Assembly (NCBI GenBank): GCA_020073615.1
Contig: JAIQEX010000009.1
Location: 1 to 64,000 of the forward strand
Direction: 5' to 3'
Source of the DNA: Terriglobia bacterium
GTDB lineage: Bacteria; Acidobacteriota; Terriglobia; Bryobacterales; Bryobacteraceae
DNA length: 64,000 nucleotides
Numbering within the stretch: position 1 is the first letter of the stretch; the number at the start of each line of letters is the position of its first letter. This document shows, piece by piece, positions 17,120 through 26,469 of this stretch. A program made the position numbers and the translations under genes. Below the pieces are notes generated by a model, which saw nothing but the letters and a program-made list of their open reading frames with translations, had not been told where the DNA came from and made no database searches.

Positions 17120-18169
17120 ATGATACTGCCACAGACTTACGCCGCGGCCCTGTTCCTGATGATCCTCAGTATGCTGTGCTGGGGCTCGTGGGCGAACACT
17201 TATAAGCTCGCCGGAAAGTGGCGGTTCGAACTGTTCTATTTCGATTATGCTTTTGGACTGCTGCTGGCAGCGCTGCTGTTCGCCTTCACCGTGGGCACCC
17301 TGGGTTATGACGGCTTCACCTTCACCGACGACCTCATGCATGCCGGAAAACGGCAATGGATGTGGGGTTTCATGGGCGGCGTGGTTTTTAACCTGGCCAA
17401 CATGCTGCTGGTGGCGGCCATTTCGGTGGCCGGTATGGCGGTGGCCTTCCCCGTGGCCATCGGACTGGCGCTCATCATCGGGGTCTGCCTGAACTACCTC
17501 ATCAAGCCGGCGGGCAATCCGGCATTCCTGTTTCTCGGCTGCGGCCTGATTCTGGTGGCCATCGTGCTGGATGCCATGGCGTATCGCATCCTCGGCCACA
17601 TTCGCCACGAAGCAGAGGCGCGGGCGGGAAAGGCGGTCACCACGCGCCGCCCCACGCCCATCAAGGGAATTGTCCTTTCTTTGGTCAGCGGACTCCTCAT
17701 GGGCCTGTTTTTCCCACTCGTGGAGAAAGGCAAGGAGGGTGACATAGGCCTCGGCCCCTATGCCATCGCCGTGGTCTTCGCGCTGGGCGTGTTCCTCTCC
17801 ACGTTCGTCTTCAACCTGTTCTTTATGAACCTTCCCGTGGAAGGCGATCCCGTGGAAATTCACGATTACTTCACGGCGGAACCCAAACAGCACCTGCTGG
17901 GGTGGGCGGGCGGCGCCATCTGGTGCACCGGAGGGGTCGCCGCCTTTGTCGCCGCGAGCGCTCCCGAACAGGTGCACATCGGCCCGGCCATCAGCTATGC
18001 CATGGGACAAGGCGCCACCCTCATCAGCGCGCTGTGGGGCCTGCTGGTGTGGAAAGAGTTTCATGGCGCCGGCGGGCGCGTAAAGGCGCTGGCTGGCGCG
18101 ATGTTGATTCTCTTCGCCGCCGGGCTGACCCTGGTCTCGCTGGCGCCGCTCTATACGCGCCCCATCTGA
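17120..18169 (+). CDS. GRP/ureide-permease-like sugar transporter (DMT superfamily)
   Basis: A 349-residue protein with ten hydrophobic helices in two halves. It begins with the characteristic LMILSMLCWGSWANTYKL and has RFELFYFDYAFGLLL in helix 2, features shared by bacterial ureide permease-like and glucose/ribose GRP transporters. It is expected to import a sugar or a related small molecule with protons. A cytosolic loop of about 35 residues (HEAEARAGKAVTTRR) separates the halves. The start ATG at 17120 directly precedes the first helix. Confidence 0.75.
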   Translation: MILPQTYAAALFLMILSMLCWGSWANTYKLAGKWRFELFYFDYAFGLLLAALLFAFTVGTLGYDGFTFTDDLMHAGKRQWMWGFMGGVVFNLANMLLVAAISVAGMAVAFPVAIGLALIIGVCLNYLIKPAGNPAFLFLGCGLILVAIVLDAMAYRILGHIRHEAEARAGKAVTTRRPTPIKGIVLSLVSGLLMGLFFPLVEKGKEGDIGLGPYAIAVVFALGVFLSTFVFNLFFMNLPVEGDPVEIHDYFTAEPKQHLLGWAGGAIWCTGGVAAFVAASAPEQVHIGPAISYAMGQGATLISALWGLLVWKEFHGAGGRVKALAGAMLILFAAGLTLVSLAPLYTRPI

Positions 18170-18275
18170 GGCGGGGCGGGCCTTCCAGCGTGCGGGCTCG
18201 CGCGCCGGGCCGGCCGGGCACGCGAGGAGCATCCCGCCTCTTGCCGCACAGGGCGCCGTGCGGTACCAATGGAGC

Positions 18276-20807
18276 ATGTCTCTGGCCGGCGATCTGCGCT
18301 ATGCGGCGCGCTCCCTGCGCGCCAATCCGGGATTCACGGCCATCGCGGTGGCCTCGCTCGCGCTGGGCATGGGCGTCAACACGGCCATCTTCAGCCTGGT
18401 GGACCAGTTGCTCCTCTGGCGGATTCCGGCGCGCGATCCCGGGCGGCTGGTGACCATCGCGGGCGGCGCCAGCGACACCTATCCCTTCTACCGCGAGTAC
18501 CGCGACCGCAACCAGGTTTTTTCCGGCATGATTGCCGCGAGCCGCCCCGGGAATGTGGGCGTGCGGCCGGAGGGCGTCCCCGCTGCCGAGCTCGGGCACG
18601 TCTCTTATGTCAGCGGCAACTACTTCGAGACCCTCGGGGTGGGCGCCGCCGCGGGCCGCATCCTCGCCGGCTCCGATGATCTCACGCCGGGCGGATCGCC
18701 GGTCGTCATCCTTTCTTATAGCTACTGGCAGCGGCGCTTCAGCGGCGATGTCCGCGCCATCGGCCGCAAGCTCGCCGTGAATGGCTATCCGCTCGCCATC
18801 GCCGGCGTCGCAGAAAGGGGATTCAGCGGGCTGGTCAATGGCCAACCGGCCGATGCTTTCGTTCCGGTGACCATGTTCCCACTGACCACGCCCTCCGCGA
18901 CCCTCTGGAACAGCACCAGCATGACCTGGCTCGCCTGCATGGGGCGGCTCAGACCGGGGATGTCCCTCGCGCAGGCGCAGGCCGGAATGCGCGTGCTCTT
19001 TCCCCAAGCCGTGGAGGCGGTCAACGACGCCGCCGTGAAGGGAGGCGGCCGGCGCCGGAAATACGACCGCGAACGCCAGATCACGCTCGCGCCCGGGCTG
19101 CACGGACTGACTTCCCGCGTAAACGAGATGCTGGATCCGCTGCGGGTGCTGATGGCGGCCACCGGCCTGGTGCTGCTCATCGCTTGCGCCAACGTGGCCA
19201 ACCTGCTGCTGGCGCGTGCCGCCGGCCGGCGGAAGGAGATCGCGGTACGTCTGGCCGTGGGGGCCACGCGCGCGCGCCTGGTCCGGCAACTGCTCACCGA
19301 GAGCCTGGTGCTGGCCGCCGCGGGCGGGACCGTCGGCCTGGCCCTGGCTTATGAGGGAGTCGCGGCGGTGGCGCGCGCCCACATCGTCGATCCCGATCTG
19401 CGCTTCCACCCGAGCCTGGCGGTGGCCGCGTTCTCGTTCGGCCTGGCGGTGGTCACCGGCATGCTCTTCGGGCTGGCGCCGGCTTTCGGAGCCACCAGGC
19501 TGGGACTCACCGAGGCCATGAAAGACGGCGGCGCCGCCGGCCACGGCAGGAGCCGGTTCCGGCTTGGCAAGGTGCTGGTGGCGGGGCAGGCCGCACTCTC
19601 GCTGGCGCTGCTGGTGGCGGCCGGTCTCTTCCTCCGCACCCTGGGGAATCTCGATCGTGTCGATGCCGGCTTCGCCCGCGAAAACGTCCTGATCGTGGAC
19701 GTAGACCCCACCAATCTCGGTTACCAGGGGCACCGCTTGCGGACCTTTTACGATCAACTGCTGGAACGCGCGCGCCGCGTGCCCGGGGTGCGCTCCGCCT
19801 CCCTGTCGCTCAGTACGCCCATGGGCGAGAACGCGCTCATGCGCAGCTTTTCCGCCGAGGGATATCAACCCAAACCAGGGGAAGACCTCAAGGCCAATTC
19901 CAACGCAGTTACCGCCGGGTACTTCACCACTCTGGGAATCCCTCTGCTGCTCGGCCGCGATTTCCGTCCTCAGGATGAACCGGCCTTCACCCCCGGCGAC
20001 AATATGGTGGCCGCCCTGGGACGCGCCAGCGGCGGCTTCAGCGAGGCCCTCTCCAACGCCTCCCGCGTATGCATCGTGAACGAATCGATGGCCCGGCGCC
20101 TGTTCGGCGATAGCAATCCGGTGGGGCGGCGCATCAGTTTTGAAGACCGCTACAGCGCCGCCAACGGAACCGAAATCGTCGGCGTGGTGAAGGACGTTCA
20201 CCAGGACTCGCTGCGCACGGCGGACCGCGATGGCACCATTTATGTCCCGAGCTGGAGCAACGGCGCCGAGGCCCGCTGGCTGGCCCTGCGCATGGCCGGA
20301 GACGCCGCGCCCGCGATTGCGGGGATCCGCCGCGAGTTGCGCGCCCTGGACGCGAACGTACCGATGCTGCGCTTCCGCACGCTGGAGGAGTATGTAAACG
20401 CCGGCCTGCAACGCGAGCGCCTGATCGCCTACCTCGCGGGCTTCTTCGGCGTGCTGGCGCTGGGGCTGGCGTCCATCGGCCTGTACGGCGTGATGGCCTA
20501 CGCGGTAGCGCGGCGGACCAGGGAGGTGGGGATCCGCATGGCGCTCGGCGCCGGGCGCGGCGATGTCGTGGGCATGATCGTTGGCGAATCGCTGGTCCCG
20601 GTGCTGGCCGGCATCGCCGCCGGCATCGCCGCCGCGCTGGCGATGTCTCGCCTGGTGGCCAGCCTGTTATTTGGCGTGGCCCCGCGCGACCCCGCGACCA
20701 TGACGCTCGCCGCGGCGGCACTGGTGGTGGTAGCGCTGCTCGCGGCGGCGATTCCGGCGCGGCGGGCCAGCCGCGTGGAGCCGCTGACTGCGCTCCGCCA
20801 CGAGTGA
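18276..20807 (+). CDS. ADOP-family FtsX/MacB-type permease
   Basis: An 843-residue permease with two MacB-like periplasmic core domains and two FtsX membrane domains. The start DLRYAARSLRANPGFTAIAV and the end RRASRVEPLTALRHE are hallmarks of the acidobacterial duplicated orphan permease family. These proteins lack their own ATPase and no ATPase gene is adjacent; their role is unknown, perhaps peptide or lipid export linked to a separate ATPase. The ATG at 18276 is preferred because family members start M-x-x-x-x-D-L-R-Y; a GTG at 18258 would add six residues. It lacks the N-terminal prefix helix domain seen in the ADOP gene at 35288. Confidence 0.9.
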   Translation: MSLAGDLRYAARSLRANPGFTAIAVASLALGMGVNTAIFSLVDQLLLWRIPARDPGRLVTIAGGASDTYPFYREYRDRNQVFSGMIAASRPGNVGVRPEGVPAAELGHVSYVSGNYFETLGVGAAAGRILAGSDDLTPGGSPVVILSYSYWQRRFSGDVRAIGRKLAVNGYPLAIAGVAERGFSGLVNGQPADAFVPVTMFPLTTPSATLWNSTSMTWLACMGRLRPGMSLAQAQAGMRVLFPQAVEAVNDAAVKGGGRRRKYDRERQITLAPGLHGLTSRVNEMLDPLRVLMAATGLVLLIACANVANLLLARAAGRRKEIAVRLAVGATRARLVRQLLTESLVLAAAGGTVGLALAYEGVAAVARAHIVDPDLRFHPSLAVAAFSFGLAVVTGMLFGLAPAFGATRLGLTEAMKDGGAAGHGRSRFRLGKVLVAGQAALSLALLVAAGLFLRTLGNLDRVDAGFARENVLIVDVDPTNLGYQGHRLRTFYDQLLERARRVPGVRSASLSLSTPMGENALMRSFSAEGYQPKPGEDLKANSNAVTAGYFTTLGIPLLLGRDFRPQDEPAFTPGDNMVAALGRASGGFSEALSNASRVCIVNESMARRLFGDSNPVGRRISFEDRYSAANGTEIVGVVKDVHQDSLRTADRDGTIYVPSWSNGAEARWLALRMAGDAAPAIAGIRRELRALDANVPMLRFRTLEEYVNAGLQRERLIAYLAGFFGVLALGLASIGLYGVMAYAVARRTREVGIRMALGAGRGDVVGMIVGESLVPVLAGIAAGIAAALAMSRLVASLLFGVAPRDPATMTLAAAALVVVALLAAAIPARRASRVEPLTALRHE

Positions 20808-20837
20808 TTTCGACACGGCTTTCTATTTCGGCTTTCT

Positions 20838-21020
20838 ATTTCGGTGACAGGCTATGTAACTCCCAAATCCTCGGCCGCCGGGCTAACCCGGCCCCGCGCT
20901 TTTCCGGTTGGTCAGAAGTGGAGAGTTGGGGGGCGTAGCCTGTCACCGAATCACGCACTGCGCTTTTCCGATTGCTCCGCAGTGGAGTTTGGGGGTTTCG
21001 TAGCCTGTCACCGAATTAGG
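20838..21020. repeat. Cluster of intergenic repeat units (GTAGCCTGTCACCGAA family)
   Basis: Three related units lie between convergent genes. An inverted unit starts near 20839 (TTCGGTGACAGGCTA). Two direct units follow, about 20896-20955 and 20961-21020, each with GCGCTTTTCCG, a GTGGAG block and GTAGCCTGTCACCGAAT. The last 37 bases (20984-21020) recur exactly at 37971-38007. The arrangement resembles REP/BIME-type palindromic repeats. Confidence 0.85.
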
Positions 21021-21046
21021 TGTGTCGAATTAGGTATGTCGGACGC

Positions 21047-21069
21047 CTCCGGACCAACTTGGTCCGGAG
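21047..21069. repeat. Perfect palindrome, 11-base arms, 1-base centre
   Basis: The arms are CTCCGGACCAA (21047-21057) and TTGGTCCGGAG (21059-21069) around a single C. The loop is too short for a normal RNA hairpin, so a protein-binding site or a DNA cruciform is as likely as a terminator. It lies in the gap between convergent genes. Confidence 0.8.
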
Positions 21070-21115
21070 CGTAAAGTCGGCCCGCGAAACAAAGGACTTA
21101 ACTTGCCGTGAGAGC

Positions 21116-21142
21116 GGCGCCGGACCAACCTGGTCCGGCGCC
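21116..21142. repeat. Perfect palindrome, 12-base arms, 3-base centre
   Basis: The arms are GGCGCCGGACCA (21116-21127) and TGGTCCGGCGCC (21131-21142). The inner core GGACCA/TGGTCC is the same as in the palindrome 46 bases upstream, while the outer bases differ but still pair, which argues for selection on the symmetry. It ends 14 bases past the stop of the TonB receptor gene and may act as its terminator. Confidence 0.8.
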
Positions 21143-21155
21143 CGGTGTTCACGGA

Positions 21156-24125
21156 TCAGAACATGATCTTCGCCGCCAGTTGCAGGATGCGCGGATCGTA
21201 GGTGCTCTGGCGGGCCAGGAAGTTCGTCGTGGGCGTGAACTTCCCGTTGGCGAAGCCGTACTGGTTGTTCTGCAGGGTGTTGAAATTCGCGCGGTTGGGC
21301 AGGTTGAAGGCCTCGCCCAGCAAGCGCACCTTCACGCGTTCGCCGACCACGTGGAAATCGCGCGAGAGCCGCAGGTCCCATTGCTCGAAGGCCGGCCCTA
21401 GGATGGTGTTGCGCCCGAGCAAGGGCACGCGGTCGGTGGCGCGGTTGCCGTCGTTATTCGGATCGCCGGTCACCAGCGCCGAGAACCTCCGGCCGGACTG
21501 GATCTGGGCGATACTCGAAACCTGCCAGCCGTTCAGCACCGCCTTGGCTGCCCGGTTCGCGAGCGAGCGGGCGAACGGGATGTCCCAGACGGCGGAGAAG
21601 ACGAAGCGGTCCGGCGTATCGGCATTGCCGGGACCGCGGTCGAGGTTGGGCGCCAGCGTATCCTGGGCGACCTTGGCATCGTCGGTCCCCACCACCACGG
21701 AAGTGGCGTCCGGCACATCGTCGATGATCTTCGAGTAGGTGTACGACGCCAGGAACGTCAGGCTGTTGGCGTAGCGCTTGACGAACTGGATGAAGAAGCC
21801 GTCGTACCGCGAGTCGGCGCCGCTGTCGAAAATGCTGATGCGCCCGAAGGCGGTGATCGCCCGCGCCGGACTGGTGGTGCCCGGATGGCGGAAGTAGCTC
21901 ACCGGCGTGGAGGTGGTGCAGGCCGGGTCGGCGCAGAGTGAGCCCTGGGTGAGCACCGAGGGCAGCAGGTTGATGTCGCGCGTGCGCGTCAGGTTCTGGC
22001 CGTGCACGCCGAGGTAGCCGATGGTGATGGAGGCATCGCGTCCCACCTGCTTTTCGATATTCAGGCTGAACTGGTGGGTGCGCGGCGTGCGGTAATCGGG
22101 GGCGAAGATGTAGAGATTCGGCGGCGCCAGCGGCGGCGCGGCGCTCAGAATGTTGGGATACGTGGGGAAGTTGGGATCGCCCGGGGAGAGCGAAAAATTG
22201 AGCACCTGGATGCCGTTCTGCGAGAACGACGTCCCGGTGAGAATGGTGGGCGTGCGCTCGTAGAAGATCCCGTAGCCGCCGCGCACCACCAGCGTGTCGC
22301 TGCGCGTCGGCTTGAAGGCGAAGCCGAAGCGCGGGGCGAAGTCGTCCTTGGGGGTGGGGATGCGGTTGGTCATCAGGCCGGCCGCTTGCAGCGCCGCGTT
22401 CGGGTTCAGGATGGGAGGCTGCGCGTAGCTGAAGTAGTCGTAGCGCACGCCCAGGTTCAGCGTCAGCCGGTCGTTCACGCGCCAGCTATCCTGCGCGAAG
22501 GCCGCGTATTCGTTGACGTTCGGTTGCGTGGTCGCGCCCGAGGTGCCCGCTCCCGGGAAGGCCTGCTGGAACAGGGAGGGCGTATTGGCGGCGAAGGCCG
22601 CGTAGCTGGGAAAGGTGTAGCTGCCGCTGAACAGGCCGGGGAAGAAGTTGCCGATGCGCACGATGTTGATATCCGCGCCCACCTTGAAGGAGTGCCGGCT
22701 CTTGGTCACCGCCAGCGTCTCAATGAACTGGCTGGTCTTGGCGTTGGTGAAGCGCGGGCTGAAGTTGTTCCGCCCGAAGGTCGGCCCGTTGGTGATCACC
22801 GTCTCCACATTGCTCGAGTTGGCGAAGCCCGGCTCGTTGTCGCGGATGAAGATGTAGCGCGAATCGAACACCATGCTGGCGCCGATCACTTTGGTGTAGC
22901 TGCCCGCGATGTTGTCGGTGGTCACCTGGCTGTTGCCGGTGTGCTCCTGCGCCCCGCTGCTCGTGAAGAAGGTGGTGTTGGCGTTTTCGAAGTTGATGCC
23001 CACGAAGCGGTTGACGTTGTAGCGCACGCTCAGGCGGTCGTTCTGGCCGATATTCCAGTCGACTTTGGCCAGGCCGACATCGTTTTTCGCGCCCACCGTG
23101 TACGGCGTCAGGAATTTGGTGAGCTGCGGCAGGTTGGCCGGCACCGGGATGTTCACCACCACGATCTCGGGCGCGGTGTTGCGCTGGCCGTCGTAATTGC
23201 CGAAGAAGAACAGCTTGTCTTTGACGATCGGCGCGCCCAAGCTGCCGCCGAACTGGTTGAAGTGGTAGGGCGGCTTGGCGATTCCCGAACGGTTGTTGGT
23301 GAACGTGTTGGCGTTCATGCCCTTGTCGCGGAAAAACTCGAAGGCCGAACCGTGCACCTGGTTGGTGCCGCTCTTGGTGATCACGTTGATCACGCCGCCG
23401 CCGGCGCGGCCCACCTCGGCGGGATAGTCGCTGGCGTTCACCTGGAACTCCTGCACGGCATCCTGGCTGAAGGAATACGGCCGGAAACCGGTGCGCCCCA
23501 CGGCCTGTCCGAAGAACAGGTTATTGCTCTCGCCGCCATCCACCAGCAGGCTGTTGGCGGGCCCGCGCTGGCCGCCGAACGCGAGGTCGCCGCCGCGCGT
23601 CGGATCTTTCACCACGCCCGGAGTGAGCACCGTAAAGTCGATGAAGTTGCGTCCGTTCACCGGCAGGTCCGCCACCGATTTCGCGTTCACCATGGTGGAG
23701 GTTTGCGTGCGCGCGGTCTCCACCACCGGCGTTTCGGCTACCACCGTGATGGTCTCCTGGGTGGCGCCCACCTCCAGCGCGATGTTGACCGTGACCTGGG
23801 CGCCAACCTCCAGTTGCAGGCCTTCCCGCCGCACGCCGCGGAAGCCCGCCTGGTCGATGGCCAGCGTGTAGACACCGACCGGCACCCGGGTGAAGTTGAA
23901 GAGCCCGGACTCGCTGGTTATGGCGTCGCGGCTGACGCCGGTCTCCTTGCTGCTGAGACGAACCTTGGCATTGGCCACGGACGCGCCCGACGGGTCCGTA
24001 ACCGTTCCGTTGAGAGTGGCGCCGCCCACTTCCACCTGCGCGAAAGCGGCGGCATAAAAGGCGCACAACAGCAGGAGCAAAGCGGTGCCCCTGCTCATGA
24101 TGCGAAGCGAGTAGATGGTTTTCAT
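21156..24125 (-). CDS. TonB-dependent receptor, Oar-like, with carboxypeptidase-regulatory domain
   Basis: A 989-residue outer-membrane protein. A signal peptide ends near residue 29 (AAAFA). A carboxypeptidase-regulatory-like beta-sandwich follows (about 35-120, GTVTDPSGASVANAKVRL), then a plug domain (about 130-245, with LPVNGRNFIDF), then a 22-strand barrel rich in alternating aromatic residues. This is the common acidobacterial Oar type, thought to take up glycans or peptides or to act in adhesion. The C-terminus LAAKIMF ends with Phe as outer-membrane barrels usually do. No substrate genes are adjacent. Confidence 0.92.
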   Translation of the reverse strand: MKTIYSLRIMSRGTALLLLLCAFYAAAFAQVEVGGATLNGTVTDPSGASVANAKVRLSSKETGVSRDAITSESGLFNFTRVPVGVYTLAIDQAGFRGVRREGLQLEVGAQVTVNIALEVGATQETITVVAETPVVETARTQTSTMVNAKSVADLPVNGRNFIDFTVLTPGVVKDPTRGGDLAFGGQRGPANSLLVDGGESNNLFFGQAVGRTGFRPYSFSQDAVQEFQVNASDYPAEVGRAGGGVINVITKSGTNQVHGSAFEFFRDKGMNANTFTNNRSGIAKPPYHFNQFGGSLGAPIVKDKLFFFGNYDGQRNTAPEIVVVNIPVPANLPQLTKFLTPYTVGAKNDVGLAKVDWNIGQNDRLSVRYNVNRFVGINFENANTTFFTSSGAQEHTGNSQVTTDNIAGSYTKVIGASMVFDSRYIFIRDNEPGFANSSNVETVITNGPTFGRNNFSPRFTNAKTSQFIETLAVTKSRHSFKVGADINIVRIGNFFPGLFSGSYTFPSYAAFAANTPSLFQQAFPGAGTSGATTQPNVNEYAAFAQDSWRVNDRLTLNLGVRYDYFSYAQPPILNPNAALQAAGLMTNRIPTPKDDFAPRFGFAFKPTRSDTLVVRGGYGIFYERTPTILTGTSFSQNGIQVLNFSLSPGDPNFPTYPNILSAAPPLAPPNLYIFAPDYRTPRTHQFSLNIEKQVGRDASITIGYLGVHGQNLTRTRDINLLPSVLTQGSLCADPACTTSTPVSYFRHPGTTSPARAITAFGRISIFDSGADSRYDGFFIQFVKRYANSLTFLASYTYSKIIDDVPDATSVVVGTDDAKVAQDTLAPNLDRGPGNADTPDRFVFSAVWDIPFARSLANRAAKAVLNGWQVSSIAQIQSGRRFSALVTGDPNNDGNRATDRVPLLGRNTILGPAFEQWDLRLSRDFHVVGERVKVRLLGEAFNLPNRANFNTLQNNQYGFANGKFTPTTNFLARQSTYDPRILQLAAKIMF

Positions 24126-24559
24126 GACGGTAACCTCAGTTCAGGACTGTTCCCCAAGTAGATTCAGTGTACCGCGGAGAAAGTGACGAGGAAATAAAAA
24201 TGTCGCTGCAGTTCGATGACGGCTGAGATGAGAATCAAAAGGCCGGCCGAATCGTGGTTGGACGACCCAGCCGGCCCTCGGCGGCTCTCGACCACCCCCG
24301 TGCACGCAAGCGCAACAGCCGGTGGATCAAGACGACACTTATACGCCGCCGGTCACGTTTTCTCTATCTAGCGACATCCCGATTATACGGCGTATTCGGA
24401 TTCCTGTATCCGATTTAATCTATGCTTCGTACTTTTCCACACACTTCGCTCCATCCTTATAAAAGATTCCAATCCCGGCCATAGAAAGTTCCGTCTTGGA
24501 GTCCGCCAACCCATGTTAGACAATCGACTTAGTACGCTTCGTTCGCGCATGGCTCCCCC
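24126..24559. other. Divergent intergenic region between TonB receptor and amtB
   Basis: About 430 bases. The half nearest amtB (24330-24500) is AT-richer than the backbone and likely holds the amtB promoter. GGCCGGCC-type inverted strings near 24242-24282 could form a hairpin (AGGCCGGCCG and CAGCCGGCCC). No sigma-54 -24/-12 pair (GG-N10-GC) could be fixed with confidence, and no known riboswitch was recognised. Confidence 0.35.
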
Positions 24560-25948
24560 ATGAGACAACCGGTAAGACTGTACGTACTGATCCTTCTCTG
24601 GATGCCTGCCCTGTTCGCACAGGCAACGCCAGACCTCACTGCCAGGATGGCCACGCTCGAAGCCGCCGCGAAATCCGCGCAGAGCGCCGGGGACAATGCC
24701 TGGATGCTGATTAGTTCGGCCCTGGTGCTGATGATGACCGGTCCCGGCCTGGCGCTCTTCTATGGCGGCCTGGTGCGCCGCAAGAATGTCCTCGGCACCA
24801 TGATGCAGAGTTTCATCCTGATGGCCGTGGTCACGGTGCTGTGGGCGGTGGTGGGGTACAGCCTGGCTTTCGGCGGTTCGTCGCCGCTGGTGGGAGACCT
24901 GCGCTTCGCGCTGCTCCACAACGTGGGCAGCGCGCCCAATGCCGATTACGCCGCCACCATCCCGCAGCAGACCTTCATGGTCTACCAGTTGATGTTCGCC
25001 ATCATCACTCCGGCGCTGATCTCCGGTGCATTCGCCGAGCGCATGAAGTTCAGCGCCATGCTGCTGTTCACCGTGCTCTGGAGCCTGCTCGTGTATTTTC
25101 CGATGGCCCACATGGTGTGGGGCAAGGGCGGGCTGCTCAACGCCTTCCTGGGCGGCACGGTCCCGTGTTTCGATTTCGCGGGTGGCACGGTGGTGCACAT
25201 CACCTCGGGAGTCTCGGCGCTGGTTTGCGCGCTCTACCTGGGCAAGCGGACCGGCTATCCCGCCCTGCCCATGAAGCCGCACAGCCTGGTGCTCAGCTTT
25301 ATCGGCGCCTGCCTGCTATGGGTGGGCTGGTTCGGATTCAACGCCGGCAGCGCGCTGGGGGCCTCCGCTCTGGCGACCAGCGCGTTTGTCGCCACCCATT
25401 TCGGAGCCGCCGCTGCGGCGCTCGGCTGGATCTGCGCCGAGTGGATGGAAAACGGCAAGCCCAGCGTGCTGGGCGGGATTTCGGGCGCGGTCGCCGGCCT
25501 GGTGGCCATCACTCCCGCCTCCGGCTTCGTTGCGCCGTTCCCCGCCCTGCTGATCGGCCTGTGCGCGGGCGTGGTGTGCTACCTGATGGTCACGCGCGTG
25601 AAGCGCATGTTCGGCTATGACGATTCGCTCGACGCCTTCGGCGTGCACGGCGCCGGTGGAACCTTGGGCGCCCTCCTCACCGGCGTCTTCGCCACCAGCG
25701 CGGTCAACGACGCTTTGAAGGATGGCGCTGGCCGCGCAATGCCTTTAGGCCTAGTGGACGGCAACGGGGTGCAGGTGTTGAACCAGGCGATCGGTTGCGC
25801 CATCGCGTGGGCGCTGGCCATCGCGGGCACGCTGGTAATCCTCAAGGTCTGCGATATGACGGTCGGCCTGCGCGTGAGCAAGGACCAGGAGACCGAGGGC
25901 CTCGATGTCGCCCTGCACGGCGAAGAGGGATATATATTCGAGGGGTAA
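24560..25948 (+). CDS. amtB: Ammonium transporter AmtB
   Basis: A 462-residue membrane channel with an N-terminal signal-like helix and eleven transmembrane helices. Signatures include ALFYGGLVRRKN and the conserved FDFAGGTVVHITSGVSALV stretch, where the Asp and first pore His lie; the second pore His is in FGVHGAGGTLGALLTG. It conducts ammonia/ammonium across the inner membrane and is normally blocked by de-uridylylated PII. It is followed by glnB and glnD on the same strand, 183 bases further on. Confidence 0.95.
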   Translation: MRQPVRLYVLILLWMPALFAQATPDLTARMATLEAAAKSAQSAGDNAWMLISSALVLMMTGPGLALFYGGLVRRKNVLGTMMQSFILMAVVTVLWAVVGYSLAFGGSSPLVGDLRFALLHNVGSAPNADYAATIPQQTFMVYQLMFAIITPALISGAFAERMKFSAMLLFTVLWSLLVYFPMAHMVWGKGGLLNAFLGGTVPCFDFAGGTVVHITSGVSALVCALYLGKRTGYPALPMKPHSLVLSFIGACLLWVGWFGFNAGSALGASALATSAFVATHFGAAAAALGWICAEWMENGKPSVLGGISGAVAGLVAITPASGFVAPFPALLIGLCAGVVCYLMVTRVKRMFGYDDSLDAFGVHGAGGTLGALLTGVFATSAVNDALKDGAGRAMPLGLVDGNGVQVLNQAIGCAIAWALAIAGTLVILKVCDMTVGLRVSKDQETEGLDVALHGEEGYIFEG

Positions 25949-25969
25949 ACAGGAAGGCGCTAATGAGTC

Positions 25970-26075
25970 AAATTTCAATCTCACCGCGGAGACGCGGAGG
26001 AACGGAGACTGCGCGGAGCAGTTCGGCGCTCTCTTCTCCGCGTGATCTCCGCGCTCTCCGCGGCTCCGCGTCGAG
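25970..26075. repeat. Imperfect inverted repeat of CCGCGGAGACGCGG type
   Basis: CTCACCGCGGAGACGCGGAG near 25980 pairs imperfectly with CTCCGCGCTCTCCGCGG near 26045. A related unit (CGACGCGGAGACGCGGG with CTCCGCGCCGAG) is at about 15527-15553. Such elements are dispersed intergenic repeats; here it could also attenuate transcription between amtB and glnB. Confidence 0.55.
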
Positions 26076-26130
26076 TGGGCGTGCCGGGAGTGCTGGCCGG
26101 TCTGAGGCACAGCCTCGCTAGGATCTGTCC

Positions 26131-26469
26131 ATGAAGAAAATCGAGGCAATCATCCAGCCTTTCAAATTGGACGAAGTGAAGGAAGCGCTGAAGGGCATCG
26201 GCATCGACGGCATGACCATCGGCGACGTGCGCGGTCACGGACGGCAGAAAGGCCACAAAGAGGTCTATCGCGGCCAGGAGTACAACGTCGACCTGCTGCC
26301 CAAAGTGAAGCTCGAGATGGTGGTGCCCGCCAGCCGCCTGGAGGAAGTCCTCCGGACCCTCACCGCTGCCGCGCGCACCGGCAAAATCGGCGACGGCAAG
26401 ATCTTCGTTTACGACGTGGCCGAAGCCATCCGCATCCGGAACGACGACCGTGGTGAATCGGCCCTGTAA
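26131..26469 (+). CDS. glnB: Nitrogen regulatory protein PII
   Basis: The 112-residue product has the full PII fold: the start MKKIEAIIQPFKLDEVKEAL, a T-loop GHKEVYRGQEYNVDLLPK with the uridylylation target Y51, and the B- and C-loop signatures RTGKIGDGKIFVYDV. It senses 2-oxoglutarate and ATP/ADP and controls AmtB and nitrogen enzymes. Its 3' end overlaps glnD by 20 bases, so synthesis of the sensor and its modifying enzyme is coupled. Confidence 0.96.
   Translation: MKKIEAIIQPFKLDEVKEALKGIGIDGMTIGDVRGHGRQKGHKEVYRGQEYNVDLLPKVKLEMVVPASRLEEVLRTLTAAARTGKIGDGKIFVYDVAEAIRIRNDDRGESAL

Noticed and set aside
18024-20411. A 795-codon minus-strand open frame
   Set aside because: It is antisense to an ADOP permease with full family signatures; no domain is visible in the minus frame.
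22002-24161. A 719-codon plus-strand open frame
   Set aside because: It is antisense to the TonB receptor gene and has the His/Arg/Glu-rich composition of a shadow frame.
24240-24400. A possible riboswitch or small RNA upstream of the TonB receptor or amtB
   Set aside because: The GGCCGGCC strings can pair, but the sequence did not match any riboswitch consensus I know.
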